NCBI RefSeq assembly: GCF_002150005.2
Contig: NZ_MSPP01000001.1
Location: 62,001 to 126,000 of the forward strand
Reading direction: 5' to 3'
DNA: 64,000 nucleotides
From: Marivivens niveibacter
GTDB taxonomy: Bacteria; Pseudomonadota; Alphaproteobacteria; Rhodobacterales; Rhodobacteraceae
Every line of letters starts with the position of its first letter. The first letter of the stretch is position 1. The notes under the pieces were generated by a model that saw only the letters and a program-made list of their open reading frames with translations, ran no database searches and was not told the origin of the DNA. Positions 52,161 to 61,771 of this stretch are shown here, one piece after another. The translations under genes were made by a program, and so were the position numbers.

Positions 52161-53099
52161 ATGGATTGGGTATATACCGTTATCGGCCTTGTACTATTGT
52201 TGCTGGCCGGCGATGCGCTGGTCAAAGGTGCGGTAAACCTGTCCTTGCGGGTGGGTATCCCTGCGCTAGTAGTGTCGCTGACAATTGTGGCATTCGGAAC
52301 GTCTGCGCCTGAACTGCTGATTTCGATCAAGGCGATCATGGATAATGTTCCTGAATTGGCTTTGGGTAACGTTGTCGGGTCCAATACTGCAAATATCCTG
52401 CTGGTTTTGGGTATCCCCGCGTTGATTGCGACCATGCACACCAGCCATCACGATACGCGCGCGTCGTATTTGCAGATGATATTTGCGTCCGTTTTGTTCA
52501 TCGCGCTATGTTTCATGGGGCCGCTGAATTGGGTCAAAGGTATTGTCTTGCTGCTCGCGCTGGCGGCCATGATTGGTCACGCCGTTTATGGCGCGATGCA
52601 GCACCGCGCTGAACGTGCCGCATTAGAAGAAGAGGTCGAAGGCGCTGACCCTGACATCACATGGCCCAAAATCGGGTTCTTTTTGGTTGCTGGTCTGATC
52701 GGCCTGCCATTGGGCGCAAACCTATTGGTCGAAGGCGCAACCAATATCGCGTTGCATTATGGCGTCAGCGAAGCGGTGATCGGTCTAACGCTGGTTGCAA
52801 TTGGTACGTCGCTGCCTGAATTGGCGACAACTGTGATGGCTGTGGTACGTAAACAGGCGGACGTTGCGCTGGGTAACGTGATCGGTTCGAACATGTTTAA
52901 CCTGCTGGCGATCATCGGCATCTCGACGCTGTTCGGCACCATTCCTGTTGATCCGAATTTCTTGCAGTTTGATTTGTGGGTCATGCTGGCGGCATCGCTT
53001 TTGCTGATCCCGTTTGTGTTCATGCGCCGTGATTTGACGCGTGTCAGCGGCGTGATCTTGACCGCGCTATATCTGGCCTATCTGTTCGTTCTGTTGTGA
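52161..53099 (+). CDS. Calcium/sodium antiporter (CaCA family, YrbG-like)
   Basis: The 312-residue membrane protein has about ten hydrophobic segments and the two alpha repeats of the family: 'VAFGTSAPELLISIKAI' followed by 'LGNVVGSNTANILLVLG', and 'VAIGTSLPELATTVMAV' followed by 'LGNVIGSNMFNLLAIIG'. The conserved GTSxPE glutamates are present in both. It exchanges Ca2+ for Na+ across the inner membrane. Confidence 0.95.
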   Translation: MDWVYTVIGLVLLLLAGDALVKGAVNLSLRVGIPALVVSLTIVAFGTSAPELLISIKAIMDNVPELALGNVVGSNTANILLVLGIPALIATMHTSHHDTRASYLQMIFASVLFIALCFMGPLNWVKGIVLLLALAAMIGHAVYGAMQHRAERAALEEEVEGADPDITWPKIGFFLVAGLIGLPLGANLLVEGATNIALHYGVSEAVIGLTLVAIGTSLPELATTVMAVVRKQADVALGNVIGSNMFNLLAIIGISTLFGTIPVDPNFLQFDLWVMLAASLLLIPFVFMRRDLTRVSGVILTALYLAYLFVLL

Positions 53100-53112
53100 T
53101 CGGAGGATAACC

Positions 53113-53889
53113 ATGCGGGCATTGGTAACGGGGGCTGGGGCGCGCCTAGGTCAGGCGATGGCGATTTATTTGGCGGACCGCGGATATGATGTCGCCGTCC
53201 ACTACGCGACCAGCCGTGATGGCGCGGATGAAACAGTCAATGCGATCAAAGAAAAGGGTCGTAATGCCATTGCCATTCAGGCTGACCTGCTGAACGAGGC
53301 AGAGGTTCAGGGCCTGTTGCCCGCAGCGGCTGATGCGTTGGGTGGGCCGATTACCTGTCTGGTCAACAACGCCTCGATTTTCGAATACGACAATATTCAT
53401 ACGGCGACCCGTGAAAAGTGGGACCGACATATGGAGTCGAATTTGCGCGCGCCTTATGTGCTGACACAGGCGATGGCGACGCAAATACCTGATCCCGTAA
53501 TGGATGAAATGGACGAACCAGTCGCCCAAGGGTTGATCGTCAATATGATCGATCAGCGTGTACGCAAGCTGACTCCTGAATTTTCGACCTACACAATCGC
53601 TAAGATGGGTTTGTGGGCATTGACACAAACTGCGGCCCAAGGTTTGGCTCCAAAAATTCGGGTCAATGCAATCGGGCCGGGTCCGACGCTGCAGGGCGCA
53701 CGTCAAAGCCGTCAACATTTTGACACTCAACGAAAAGCAACGGTTCTGCAGCGCGGCGCAAATCCGTCCGATATTTGCGCGGCATTAGGATACTTCATCG
53801 ATTCGCCGGCGATCACAGGACAGCTTTTGTGCGTGGATGGTGGTCAGCATTTGTGCTGGGAAACGCCAGATATCTTGGGCGTAGAGTGA
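53113..53889 (+). CDS. SDR-family oxidoreductase, pteridine-reductase (FolM)-like
   Basis: The 258-residue enzyme has the cofactor motif 'TGAGARLGQAMA', where an Arg follows as in the PTR1/FolM branch, the 'NNASIFEYD' motif and an active-site 'STYTIAKMG' (Y-x3-K). The C-terminal 'GQLLCVDGGQHL' is typical. Such enzymes reduce pterins or related ketones with NADPH; the exact substrate is not shown. It follows the antiporter by 13 bases with GGAGG before its start. Confidence 0.85.
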   Translation: MRALVTGAGARLGQAMAIYLADRGYDVAVHYATSRDGADETVNAIKEKGRNAIAIQADLLNEAEVQGLLPAAADALGGPITCLVNNASIFEYDNIHTATREKWDRHMESNLRAPYVLTQAMATQIPDPVMDEMDEPVAQGLIVNMIDQRVRKLTPEFSTYTIAKMGLWALTQTAAQGLAPKIRVNAIGPGPTLQGARQSRQHFDTQRKATVLQRGANPSDICAALGYFIDSPAITGQLLCVDGGQHLCWETPDILGVE

Positions 53890-54183
53890 GTTTTTCCGAC
53901 AACTGCGACAAGTTGTGCACCGATGGGCCAAGCTGACATGAAAGTGTCACGTTGGAAAATCACTGCTCTAAAATAAGCATGGTGAATAAAAATATCATTT
54001 GTTTCCAATGGTTTGAAACTGTGCTTATTTTTTGTGCAAATAGCTGAGGGGCCAGAAAACTAAGGGTTTTTTCTAGATGCCCATAATTTACCAACAGAGT
54101 TATCCACAGATTCAGTGGATGCCTTTCCTCTTGCGCCTGCCTTTGTAACATTGCAGCGCCACGCAGAATCACGGATCTGTTAC
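53890..54183. other. AT-rich spacer upstream of uvrC with one perfect DnaA box
   Basis: The 294-base interval has no gene. TTATCCACA at 54100-54108 is a perfect consensus DnaA box. A strongly A/T-rich tract (about 53965-54035) lies before it. A single box is not enough for an origin. The uvrC promoter is presumably here; its start has no clear ribosome site. Confidence 0.45.
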
Positions 54184-56046
54184 ATGACCAATGACTCGCC
54201 CGCAGAAAAAACCGGATATGACCGGATCGCGGAGTACCTGAAAACCCTAGACGGATCGCCCGGCGTGTACCGAATGCTGGACGCTGAAAGTCGGGTTTTG
54301 TACGTCGGTAAGGCACGTAATTTGCGTAATCGGGTCAGTAATTATGCCCGCCCGGGAAATCATTCGGCCCGCATTGCGCGAATGATTTCTGAAACTGTTT
54401 CGATGATGTTTCTGACAACGCGCACCGAAACCGAAGCGCTTCTGCTGGAACAGAACCTCATCAAACAGCTGAAGCCGCGCTACAACGTATTGTTGCGCGA
54501 CGATAAATCTTTTCCGAACGTTTTGGTGACGGGCCACGAATTTCCGATGGTCAAAAAACATCGCGGTGCGAAAAAGGAAAAGGGCCAGTATTTCGGCCCC
54601 TTTGCCAGCGCTGGGGCGGTGAACCGAACGCTGAGCCAGTTGCAACGCGTTTTTCTTTTGCGCAACTGTACAGATAGCCAATTTGAAACGCGCACGCGTC
54701 CATGTTTGCAGTATCAGATCAAACGATGCAGCGCGCCTTGTGTTGGCAAGATCAGCGCGGCTGAATATGGCGCTGCGGTAAAAGACGCGGCAGATTTCCT
54801 GTCTGGTAAAACGGCCCATATCCAAGAGGCGTTAGCCAAACAGATGATGGACGCGAGCGAGGCCATGGAGTTTGAGCGTGCCGCGGCGCTGCGTGACCGG
54901 ATCAAGGCATTGACCCAAGTGCAAACGGCCCAAGGGATCAATCCGCGCACTGTGTCCGAAGGCGACATTATCGCTCTGCATACAGAAAACGGTCAGGCCT
55001 GCGTTCAGGTTTTTTTCATCCGAGCAAACCAGAACTGGGGCAATCACGATTATTATCCGCGCATCACAGGTGACGAAGATTTGTCAGAAGTGATGGAAGC
55101 CTTTGTTGGGCAGTTTTATTCGGATCGAGAGCCGCCAAAGCAAATTGTTCTGTCGCATGGTTTGGATAACGAAGACCTTATGTCGGCTGCATTGGCGGAA
55201 AAAGCAGGGCGTAAGGTCGAAATCACCGTTCCCCAGCGCGGGGAAAAGGCCGAGTTGGTCGCGAACGCAGCGCGAAACGCCAAAGAAAGTCTAGCGCGCC
55301 GCATGTCAGAAAGCGCGACACAGCTGAAACTGTTGCGCGGGATCGCCGAAGCATTTGATCTGGATGGGCCGCCCGAACGGATTGAGGTTTACGATAACAG
55401 CCACATCCAAGGCACGAATGCGGTGGGCGCTATGATCGTGGCTGGTCCCGAAGGGTTTTTGAAATCCCAATATCGGAAATTTAACATCAAAGGCGATAGT
55501 CTAACCCCCGGCGACGACTTTGGCATGATGAAAGAAGTGCTAACCCGCAGGTTCAGCCGCCTTTTGAAAGAAGACCCCGATCGAACCCAAGGCATGTGGC
55601 CCGATTTGCTGTTAATCGACGGTGGTGCAGGGCAAGTTTCGGCGGTTCAGGAAATTCTGGACGAAATGGGCGTCGAGGACGTTGCTATGGTCGGTGTCGC
55701 CAAAGGCGAATTCCGCGATCACGGTAAAGAGGAGTTTTATCGAACCGGCGAACGGCCATTTGCGTTGCAACGTAATGACCCTGTTCTGTATTTCATTCAG
55801 CGCATGCGGGACGAGGCGCATAGGTTCGCGATTGGCACACACCGCGCAAAGCGGGCGAAATCGTCAATGGCAAATCCATTGGACGATATCGATGGCGTTG
55901 GCGCGACCCGCAAACGCGCGCTTTTGGCGCATTTCGGTAGTGCGAAAGCGGTCAGTCGCGCGAATCTAGCCGATTTAAAAGCGGTCGAAGGGATATCGGA
56001 TGCCTTGGCCGAAACGATATATGCGCATTTTCACGAAAACGGCTGA
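54184..56046 (+). CDS. uvrC: Excinuclease ABC subunit C
   Basis: The 620-residue nuclease makes both incisions in nucleotide excision repair. The GIY-YIG domain appears as '[20 protein letters not shown]' (about residues 30-49), then the UVR motif '[20 protein letters not shown]' (about 222), the UvrC RNase-H-like domain ('[17 protein letters not shown]') and C-terminal helix-hairpin-helix '[18 protein letters not shown]'. I start at the ATG 54184 ('MTNDSPAEK'); the frame to 54115 has no family support. Confidence 0.96.
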   Translation: MTNDSPAEKTGYDRIAEYLKTLDGSPGVYRMLDAESRVLYVGKARNLRNRVSNYARPGNHSARIARMISETVSMMFLTTRTETEALLLEQNLIKQLKPRYNVLLRDDKSFPNVLVTGHEFPMVKKHRGAKKEKGQYFGPFASAGAVNRTLSQLQRVFLLRNCTDSQFETRTRPCLQYQIKRCSAPCVGKISAAEYGAAVKDAADFLSGKTAHIQEALAKQMMDASEAMEFERAAALRDRIKALTQVQTAQGINPRTVSEGDIIALHTENGQACVQVFFIRANQNWGNHDYYPRITGDEDLSEVMEAFVGQFYSDREPPKQIVLSHGLDNEDLMSAALAEKAGRKVEITVPQRGEKAELVANAARNAKESLARRMSESATQLKLLRGIAEAFDLDGPPERIEVYDNSHIQGTNAVGAMIVAGPEGFLKSQYRKFNIKGDSLTPGDDFGMMKEVLTRRFSRLLKEDPDRTQGMWPDLLLIDGGAGQVSAVQEILDEMGVEDVAMVGVAKGEFRDHGKEEFYRTGERPFALQRNDPVLYFIQRMRDEAHRFAIGTHRAKRAKSSMANPLDDIDGVGATRKRALLAHFGSAKAVSRANLADLKAVEGISDALAETIYAHFHENG

Positions 56047-56175
56047 TCTGTTTCCAAAAGGTGCGGCTGCGCCGCGTTCTTTTTGTCTCGGGCCTTTTGG
56101 GGCCCTCGGGTTTAGGGCTGTTCGTTCGGGTTCGCCCCGTTTATGAAGGTCGCAAAGAACCAGAGGGACAAAGAT

Positions 56176-56832
56176 ATGAACTGGAACCTGCCGAATATTC
56201 TGACGGTTTTGCGGTTGCTCGCGGCGCCAGGTGTGGCGGTGATGTTCCTGTATTTTCATCGTCCCACGGCGGATTGGGTTGCACTGGTGCTGTTTATCCT
56301 GGCCGCTGTGACCGATTTCTTTGACGGCTATTTGGCGCGCCGCTGGGGACAAGAAAGCAAAATCGGCGCAATGTTGGACCCGATTGCCGATAAGGCGATG
56401 GTGGTTATTGCGCTATTGGTCATCACAGGGTTTTCTGGCATGAATCCGTGGATTTTGCTACCTGCGACTGTGATCATGTTCCGCGAGGTTTTCGTTTCGG
56501 GACTGCGTGAATTTCTGGGCGATACAGCCGGTTTGTTAAAGGTGACCAAACTGGCAAAGTGGAAAACGACAGCCCAGATGGTTGCGATTGCCGTGTTGTT
56601 TTCAACGGGTGCGTTTGAAACCTATTTCGCAATGGAAACCGACGGCATGGATGTGGCGTTCATTGCCGAAGTGTTACGCGGGAATGTGCCAGATGAAAAC
56701 GGGATCATCTGGAAACATTTCGGTGCTGTTTGGTCGTGGAACATCGGTGTGGTTTTGCTGTGGATCGCGGGAATTTTAACCATCCTGACCGGATGGGACT
56801 ATTTCCGTAAGGCTCTTCCTTATCTAAAGTGA
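56176..56832 (+). CDS. pgsA: CDP-diacylglycerol-glycerol-3-phosphate 3-phosphatidyltransferase
   Basis: The 218-residue membrane enzyme makes phosphatidylglycerol phosphate. The CDP-alcohol phosphatidyltransferase motif is complete: D-x2-DG-x2-AR...G-x3-D-x3-D in 'DFFDGYLARRWG' followed by 'GAMLDPIADK'. The start is the ATG 56176 ('MNWNLPNIL'), the conserved N-terminus. It lies between uvrC and moaD, four bases before the latter, an order seen in related bacteria. Confidence 0.95.
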   Translation: MNWNLPNILTVLRLLAAPGVAVMFLYFHRPTADWVALVLFILAAVTDFFDGYLARRWGQESKIGAMLDPIADKAMVVIALLVITGFSGMNPWILLPATVIMFREVFVSGLREFLGDTAGLLKVTKLAKWKTTAQMVAIAVLFSTGAFETYFAMETDGMDVAFIAEVLRGNVPDENGIIWKHFGAVWSWNIGVVLLWIAGILTILTGWDYFRKALPYLK

Positions 56833-56836
56833 TCTT

Positions 56837-57085
56837 ATGATCGACGTTTTATATTTCGCATGGGTCCGTGAACGGATCGGAGAGCCAAAAGAAACTGTAG
56901 AGACGTCTGCGGTGACGGTTTTGGATTTGGTCAACGAATTGCGGGCGCGCGAAGAACGCTACGCTCTTGCCTTTTCTGACCTGTCGGCGTTGCGCGTTGC
57001 TGTGGATCAGGAGCTGACCGAATTTGATGCGCCGCTTGCTGGTGCGCGTGAGGTCGCGTTTTTCCCGCCGATGACAGGTGGCTGA
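56837..57085 (+). CDS. moaD: Molybdopterin synthase sulfur carrier subunit
   Basis: The 82-residue ubiquitin-like protein ends in the required Gly-Gly ('FFPPMTGG'), the site of thiocarboxylation for dithiolene formation. It acts with MoaE. Its stop overlaps the moaE start by one base (TGATG). Confidence 0.94.
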   Translation: MIDVLYFAWVRERIGEPKETVETSAVTVLDLVNELRAREERYALAFSDLSALRVAVDQELTEFDAPLAGAREVAFFPPMTGG

Positions 57086-57525
57086 TGTCGGTACGTGTGC
57101 AATCAGAACCGTTTGATGCAGGTGCCGAACTGAATGCTTTTAGCATGGGGGCTGAAGGTGCCGGCGCGGTTGTTAGCTTTACCGGAATTGTGCGTGATAT
57201 TGCTGGAGGGTTGGACGTGATGGAGATCGAACATTACCCCGGCATGACCGAAAAGGCGATTTCAGGCATCGTCGCGCAGGCGCAGCAGCGATGGGATTTG
57301 GCTGATGTGTTGGTGATTCATCGTTATGGCGCATTGCACGCAAACGATCAGATCATGATGGTCGCAACAGCGTCGCGGCACCGTGTTGCAGCGTTTGAGG
57401 CAGCAGAATTTCTGATGGATTATTTGAAATCACGCGCACCATTTTGGAAAAAAGAACACACCAAAGATGGCGCTGATTGGGTGGATGCCACCGATGCCGA
57501 TGAAAAGGCGCTGGACCGCTGGTAA
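57085..57525 (+). CDS. moaE: Molybdopterin synthase catalytic subunit
   Basis: The 146-residue protein has 'AGAVVSFTGIVRD' near residue 30, 'MEIEHYPGMTEKAI' and the catalytic lysine region 'RAPFWKKEHTKDG' (about 116-128). With MoaD it converts precursor Z to molybdopterin. It ends the pgsA-moaD-moaE string. Confidence 0.96.
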   Translation: MSVRVQSEPFDAGAELNAFSMGAEGAGAVVSFTGIVRDIAGGLDVMEIEHYPGMTEKAISGIVAQAQQRWDLADVLVIHRYGALHANDQIMMVATASRHRVAAFEAAEFLMDYLKSRAPFWKKEHTKDGADWVDATDADEKALDRW

Positions 57526-57614
57526 TCTAGATCGGATTTTAACGAACGCCCCATATTTTTAGGGGCTGTTAAAGACCCAAGGTCATAGTCGGACTGATCA
57601 GTCAGGACGTATCT

Positions 57615-58394
57615 ATGACCGCCGTTACCAATAGCCCGCTGGACTATATCGTTCAGGAAAGTCAGAAAAATATTAAGCAGACCGTACGCAATTCGCTGGC
57701 GGCCGGGCATGCGCAATTGGCCTATCAGCCAATTGTTACCGCAGACCACAATAACTTTGTCGCATTTTACGAAGGCCTGATCCGACTGCGGGACGACGGC
57801 GGGCGGATCATTCCTGCGGGCCAATTTATGTCGGATGTCGAAGAAACCGCGATGGGGCGGGACATTGACTGCGCGTCTTTGCGGCTGGGATTAAATGTGC
57901 TGCGGACCCATCCAACCTTGCGATTATCTATCAATATGTCAGCGCGCAGTTTGGCGGACGGCAAATGGCGCCGTACACTGATGGAGGGGTTGCGCGGCCA
58001 AACCAAATGCGGAGAGCGTTTGATTTTGGAAATCAGTGAAACCTCGGCCATGCAGCTGCACGAGGTGCTGATCCGTTTCATGGAAGAAATGCAGCCCTAT
58101 GGTGTCAATTTTGCTTTGGATGATTTCGGGGCGGGGTTGATTGCCTTTCAACGTTTAAAAGACTTTTACTTTGATATGGTTAAGATCGACCGGTGCTTTG
58201 TGCGCAATATCCACGATTCGCCTGATAATCAGGTCATGACAGAAGCGTTGGTAAATGTGGCGCATCAGTTTGAAATGTTTGCGATTGCTGAAGGTGTGGA
58301 ATCTCAGCAAGAAGCCGCCGTTTTGACAGCGTTGGGCGTGGATTGTTTGCAAGGCTATTTATACGGTGTTCCAAAATTGAAACTGACACTGTGA
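57615..58394 (+). CDS. EAL-domain cyclic-di-GMP phosphodiesterase
   Basis: The 259-residue protein is almost only an EAL domain. The key residues are kept: the EAL motif as 'YEGLIR', Asn in 'SINMSARSL', Glu in 'LEISETS', 'DDFGAG', Lys in 'VKIDR' and Glu in 'AEGVES', so it should hydrolyse cyclic-di-GMP. The loop after DDFGAG ('LIAFQRLKD') lacks the usual YSSL form. No sensor or membrane domain is visible. Its start at 57615 has no strong ribosome site. It is monocistronic. Confidence 0.92.
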   Translation: MTAVTNSPLDYIVQESQKNIKQTVRNSLAAGHAQLAYQPIVTADHNNFVAFYEGLIRLRDDGGRIIPAGQFMSDVEETAMGRDIDCASLRLGLNVLRTHPTLRLSINMSARSLADGKWRRTLMEGLRGQTKCGERLILEISETSAMQLHEVLIRFMEEMQPYGVNFALDDFGAGLIAFQRLKDFYFDMVKIDRCFVRNIHDSPDNQVMTEALVNVAHQFEMFAIAEGVESQQEAAVLTALGVDCLQGYLYGVPKLKLTL

Positions 58395-58519
58395 CCTTTG
58401 GTCTTAGCCGCGTCGCAGCGAAATAATGTTGCGCAAATGGGGTCCAGTACTTACAACAATGGCAAGGGCGAGCCAGAATCTATTTCTTCGCCTATTCGGA
58501 TTTAAGAGGAGATTCCCCT

Positions 58520-59695
58520 ATGACCAATATTGTTATCGCATCTGCTGCACGTACCGCTGTAGGCAGCTTTGGTGGTTCGTTTGCAAATACCCCAGCACAT
58601 GATCTGGGTGCAGCAGTGCTAGAGGCGGTGGTCGAACGTGCGGGTATTGATAAAGCTGACGTTAGCGAAACCATCATGGGTCAGGTTCTGACCGCTGGTC
58701 AGGGTCAGAACCCTGCGCGTCAGGCTCATATCAACGCAGGTCTTCCTATCGAAAGCGCCGCATGGGGCATCAACCAAGTTTGTGGTTCGGGACTGCGTAC
58801 TGTTGCGCTGGGTGCGCAGCACATCATGCTGGGCGATGCGTCCATCGTAATTGCAGGCGGTCAGGAAAACATGTCGTTGTCAGCGCATTGTGCCCACCTG
58901 CGCACAGGCACGAAAATGGGCGACATGAAAATGATCGACACCATGATCAAAGATGGCCTGTGGGACGCATTCAACGGTTACCACATGGGTCAGACCGCAG
59001 AAAACGTTGCCGAGAAATACGGCATCACCCGCGAAATGCAGGATGAATTCGCACTTGCATCGCAGAACAAAGCAGAGGCCGCGCAAAAGGCTGGTAAATT
59101 CGCTGACGAAATCGCGGCCTTTACCGTGAAAACTCGCAAGGGTGAGACTGTCGTTGATCAAGACGAATACATCCGCCACGGCGCAACGCTGGAAAGCATG
59201 CAGAAACTGCGCCCAGCGTTCACCAAAGACGGCTCGGTCACTGCGGGTAACGCATCGGGCATCAACGATGGTGCGTCCGCTACCTTGATGATGACCGAAG
59301 AAGAAGCCGCAAAGCGTGGCATCACGCCAATGGCGCGTATCGCTGGTTATGCGACCGCTGGTCTGGACCCATCGATCATGGGTTGCGGCCCAATCCCTGC
59401 ATCGCGCAAAGCGCTGGAAAAGGCAGGCTGGTCGGTCGGCGATCTGGATCTGGTCGAAGCGAACGAAGCTTTCGCCGCGCAGGCCTGTGCCGTTAACAAA
59501 GAAATGGGTTGGGACCCAGCGATCGTGAACGTCAACGGCGGCGCGATTGCAATCGGTCACCCGATCGGCGCATCGGGCAACCGCGTGCTGAACACCCTGT
59601 TGTTCGAAATGCAGCGCCGCGGTGCTAACAAAGGTTTGGCTACCTTGTGTATCGGAGGCGGCATGGGCGTGGCACTTTGTGTTGAACGCGCGTAA
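58520..59695 (+). CDS. phaA: Acetyl-CoA acetyltransferase (beta-ketothiolase)
   Basis: The 391-residue thiolase has the nucleophilic cysteine in '[14 protein letters not shown]' (about residue 88), His in '[14 protein letters not shown]' and the second cysteine in '[11 protein letters not shown]'. It condenses two acetyl-CoA to acetoacetyl-CoA. The acetoacetyl-CoA reductase gene follows after a terminator, giving the first two steps of polyhydroxybutyrate synthesis. No phaC synthase is in the window. Confidence 0.95.
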   Translation: MTNIVIASAARTAVGSFGGSFANTPAHDLGAAVLEAVVERAGIDKADVSETIMGQVLTAGQGQNPARQAHINAGLPIESAAWGINQVCGSGLRTVALGAQHIMLGDASIVIAGGQENMSLSAHCAHLRTGTKMGDMKMIDTMIKDGLWDAFNGYHMGQTAENVAEKYGITREMQDEFALASQNKAEAAQKAGKFADEIAAFTVKTRKGETVVDQDEYIRHGATLESMQKLRPAFTKDGSVTAGNASGINDGASATLMMTEEEAAKRGITPMARIAGYATAGLDPSIMGCGPIPASRKALEKAGWSVGDLDLVEANEAFAAQACAVNKEMGWDPAIVNVNGGAIAIGHPIGASGNRVLNTLLFEMQRRGANKGLATLCIGGGMGVALCVERA

Positions 59696-59721
59696 CAAAC
59701 GTACTTTAGTATGGTTTTTGA

Positions 59722-59747
59722 GGGGGCGGTTCTTCCGCCCCTTTTTT
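59722..59747 (+). terminator. Terminator of phaA
   Basis: GGGGCGG (59723-59729) pairs with CCGCCCC (59735-59741), followed by six T. Confidence 0.88.
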
Positions 59748-59838
59748 ATTGTTGTGCATTTGCGGCGTAACTATGTTGCGCGCGCAGCATCGTTAATGTA
59801 ACAAGATTACTAAATGATTTTGTAGGAAGGAGAATCAT

Positions 59839-60561
59839 ATGTCCCGCGTAGCATTGGTAACTGGTGGATCCCGCGGCATTGGCGCCGCTATTTCGAAAGA
59901 GCTAAAAGAGGCTGGATACACCGTTGCGGCGACTTATGCCGGCAATGATGAAAAAGCTGCGGCATTCACCGCAGAGACCGGTATTAAAACCTACAAATGG
60001 AACGTAGGCAGCTATGACGATAGCGCTGCTGGCCTAGCAAAAGTCGAAGAGGAATTGGGTCCTATCGACATCATCGTGGCAAACGCTGGCATCACCCGCG
60101 ATGCGCCGTTCCACAAAATGACCAAAGAACAGTGGAAAGAGGTCATCGACACCAACCTGACCGGCGTGTTCAACACCGTGCATCCTGTGTGGCCAGGTAT
60201 GCGGGAACGCAAATTCGGCCGCGTTGTCGTGATTTCGTCGATCAACGGTCAAAAAGGTCAGTTCGGTCAGGTGAACTATGCCGCGACCAAAGCGGGCGAT
60301 CTGGGTATCGTGAAGTCGCTGGCCCAAGAAGGCGCACGTTTCAACATCACCGCAAACGCAATCTGCCCAGGCTACATCGCAACCGAAATGGTTATGGCTG
60401 TGCCTGAAAAAGTACGCGAAGCGATCATCGGCCAAATCCCAACTGGCCGTCTGGGCGAACCAGAGGAAATCGCGCGCTGCGTGAAATTCTTGGTCGCGGA
60501 TGACGCGCAATTTGTGAATGGTTCGACCGTTTCGGCAAACGGCGCTCAGTTCTTTGTCTAA
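59839..60561 (+). CDS. phaB: Acetoacetyl-CoA reductase
   Basis: The 240-residue SDR enzyme reduces acetoacetyl-CoA with NADPH. It has 'TGGSRGIGAAIS' (about residues 8-19), 'NAGITRD', the active-site 'YAATKAGD' and the PhbB-type 'CPGYIATEM'. An AGGAAGGAGAA ribosome site stands ahead of the ATG. It follows phaA, with separate terminators for each, so expression can be independent. Confidence 0.94.
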   Translation: MSRVALVTGGSRGIGAAISKELKEAGYTVAATYAGNDEKAAAFTAETGIKTYKWNVGSYDDSAAGLAKVEEELGPIDIIVANAGITRDAPFHKMTKEQWKEVIDTNLTGVFNTVHPVWPGMRERKFGRVVVISSINGQKGQFGQVNYAATKAGDLGIVKSLAQEGARFNITANAICPGYIATEMVMAVPEKVREAIIGQIPTGRLGEPEEIARCVKFLVADDAQFVNGSTVSANGAQFFV

Positions 60562-60595
60562 GGGCTTGCCCGTTTAGCAAAAATCACAATGAATG

Positions 60596-60620
60596 GGCCG
60601 GTCAAATGATCGGCCTTTTT
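60596..60620 (+). terminator. Terminator of phaB
   Basis: GGCCGGTCA (60596-60604) pairs over nine positions with TGATCGGCC (60607-60615), followed by five T. The next gene's ATG lies two bases after the T-run, so that gene must be leaderless or translated from readthrough transcripts. Confidence 0.82.
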
Positions 60621-60621
60621 C

Positions 60622-61476
60622 ATGTCTAAAAATACCTATACCGCGATTGGGTTTATTGCTGTTCTGCTGTGGGCGTTGCTGGCGTTGTTCACGGTCGGAT
60701 CAGCGCCCGTTCCTGCGTTCCAATTGAATGCCATTTGTTTTGCCATTGGCGGCGGGATCGGCGTGGTATGGCTGCTGGCGACAGGCAATGTCGGGCAACT
60801 GAAAACGGTGCCGCTGCATGTTTATGTGATCGGCACGCTGGGTCTGTTTGGATACCATTTCCTGTATTTTTCCGCGCTCCGCTTAGCCCCCGCAGCCGAG
60901 GCTGGTCTGATCGCCTATCTTTGGCCGCTGCTGATCGTGCTGTTTTCGGGCCTTTTGCCGGGCGAAACGCTGCGACGGGGGCACATCATTGGCGGGTTGA
61001 TCGGCTTTGCGGGTGCGGCACTGATCGTGGCCAAGGGTGCGAATTTTAACGCGGATGCCTTGCCCGGATACGGATTGGCGTTTTTGTGTGCGCTGACGTG
61101 GTCGGGGTATTCGGTGATCTCCCGCAGCTTTGGCGCGGTGCATACGGCATCGGTCGTGGTGTTCTGCCTTGCGACCGCTGTTCTATCGGGAATCGCGCAT
61201 GTCGGGCTTGAAACCACGGTTTGGCCTGAAACCACGTTGGGCTGGCTGTCGATCATCGGGCTAGGCGTTGGCCCCGTTGGGATCGCGTTTTTCGTTTGGG
61301 ATGTGGGCGTGAAACAGGGCGACATACAGCTGTTGGGCGTCGCATCCTATGCGGCGCCCGTGTTGTCTACCTTTGCTCTGGTTGTTTGTGGGATAGCAGA
61401 ACCAACGTGGGTTCTGTTTGCTGCTGCGGCGTTAATCACCGCAGGGGCAGCACTGGCCGCAAAGGCCAGCGCCTAA
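60622..61476 (+). CDS. EamA-family (DMT) transporter
   Basis: The 284-residue protein has about ten hydrophobic segments in two halves, as in aromatic amino acid exporters of the YddG type ('FLYFSALRLAPAAEAGLIAYL' less its first residue, then 'TWSGYSVISRSFG'). Its substrate is unknown. The start at 60622 is directly behind the phaB terminator and has no upstream ribosome site, so the true start may be further in; 'MSKNTYTAIGF' still looks reasonable. Confidence 0.82.
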   Translation: MSKNTYTAIGFIAVLLWALLALFTVGSAPVPAFQLNAICFAIGGGIGVVWLLATGNVGQLKTVPLHVYVIGTLGLFGYHFLYFSALRLAPAAEAGLIAYLWPLLIVLFSGLLPGETLRRGHIIGGLIGFAGAALIVAKGANFNADALPGYGLAFLCALTWSGYSVISRSFGAVHTASVVVFCLATAVLSGIAHVGLETTVWPETTLGWLSIIGLGVGPVGIAFFVWDVGVKQGDIQLLGVASYAAPVLSTFALVVCGIAEPTWVLFAAAALITAGAALAAKASA

Positions 61477-61479
61477 CCT

Positions 61480-61647
61480 TTAATGGGTGGTCAGTCGGGT
61501 AATTTCCTCTTTGACCATGAGCTTTTGTTTTTTCAGTTGCGCGACTTCAAGCGAACTGGCGCTTGGACTTCGTTGAACGGCATCGACTTTGGCCGAGAGG
61601 GTCTGGTGTTTCTTCCTTAGTTCTTGGATATGCGAACTTAGGCTCAT
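61480..61647 (-). CDS. DUF465 (YdcH-like) small coiled-coil protein
   Basis: The 55-residue protein begins 'MSLSSHIQELRKKHQTL' and has the later 'VAQLKKQKLMVKEEITRL', the DUF465 helix pair. An AGGAGAAG ribosome site precedes the ATG at 61647. The function is unknown; many alphaproteobacteria keep one or more copies. It was too short for a 60-residue cutoff. Confidence 0.85.
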   Translation of the reverse strand: MSLSSHIQELRKKHQTLSAKVDAVQRSPSASSLEVAQLKKQKLMVKEEITRLTTH

Positions 61648-61771
61648 TATCTTCTCCTCTGTTGTGTGTTGTCACAACTCCACTGCAGCATAGTTTTGCA
61701 AAACTGTCACGCGGCAGTGCAGAAAATTTAATAATAAGTCGTTTTCCGCCGATTGAACGCAATTTTATTAA

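Noticed and set aside
54100-54108. Replication origin
   Set aside because: Only one perfect DnaA box was found and no origin-linked genes (dnaA, parAB, hemE, gidA) are nearby.
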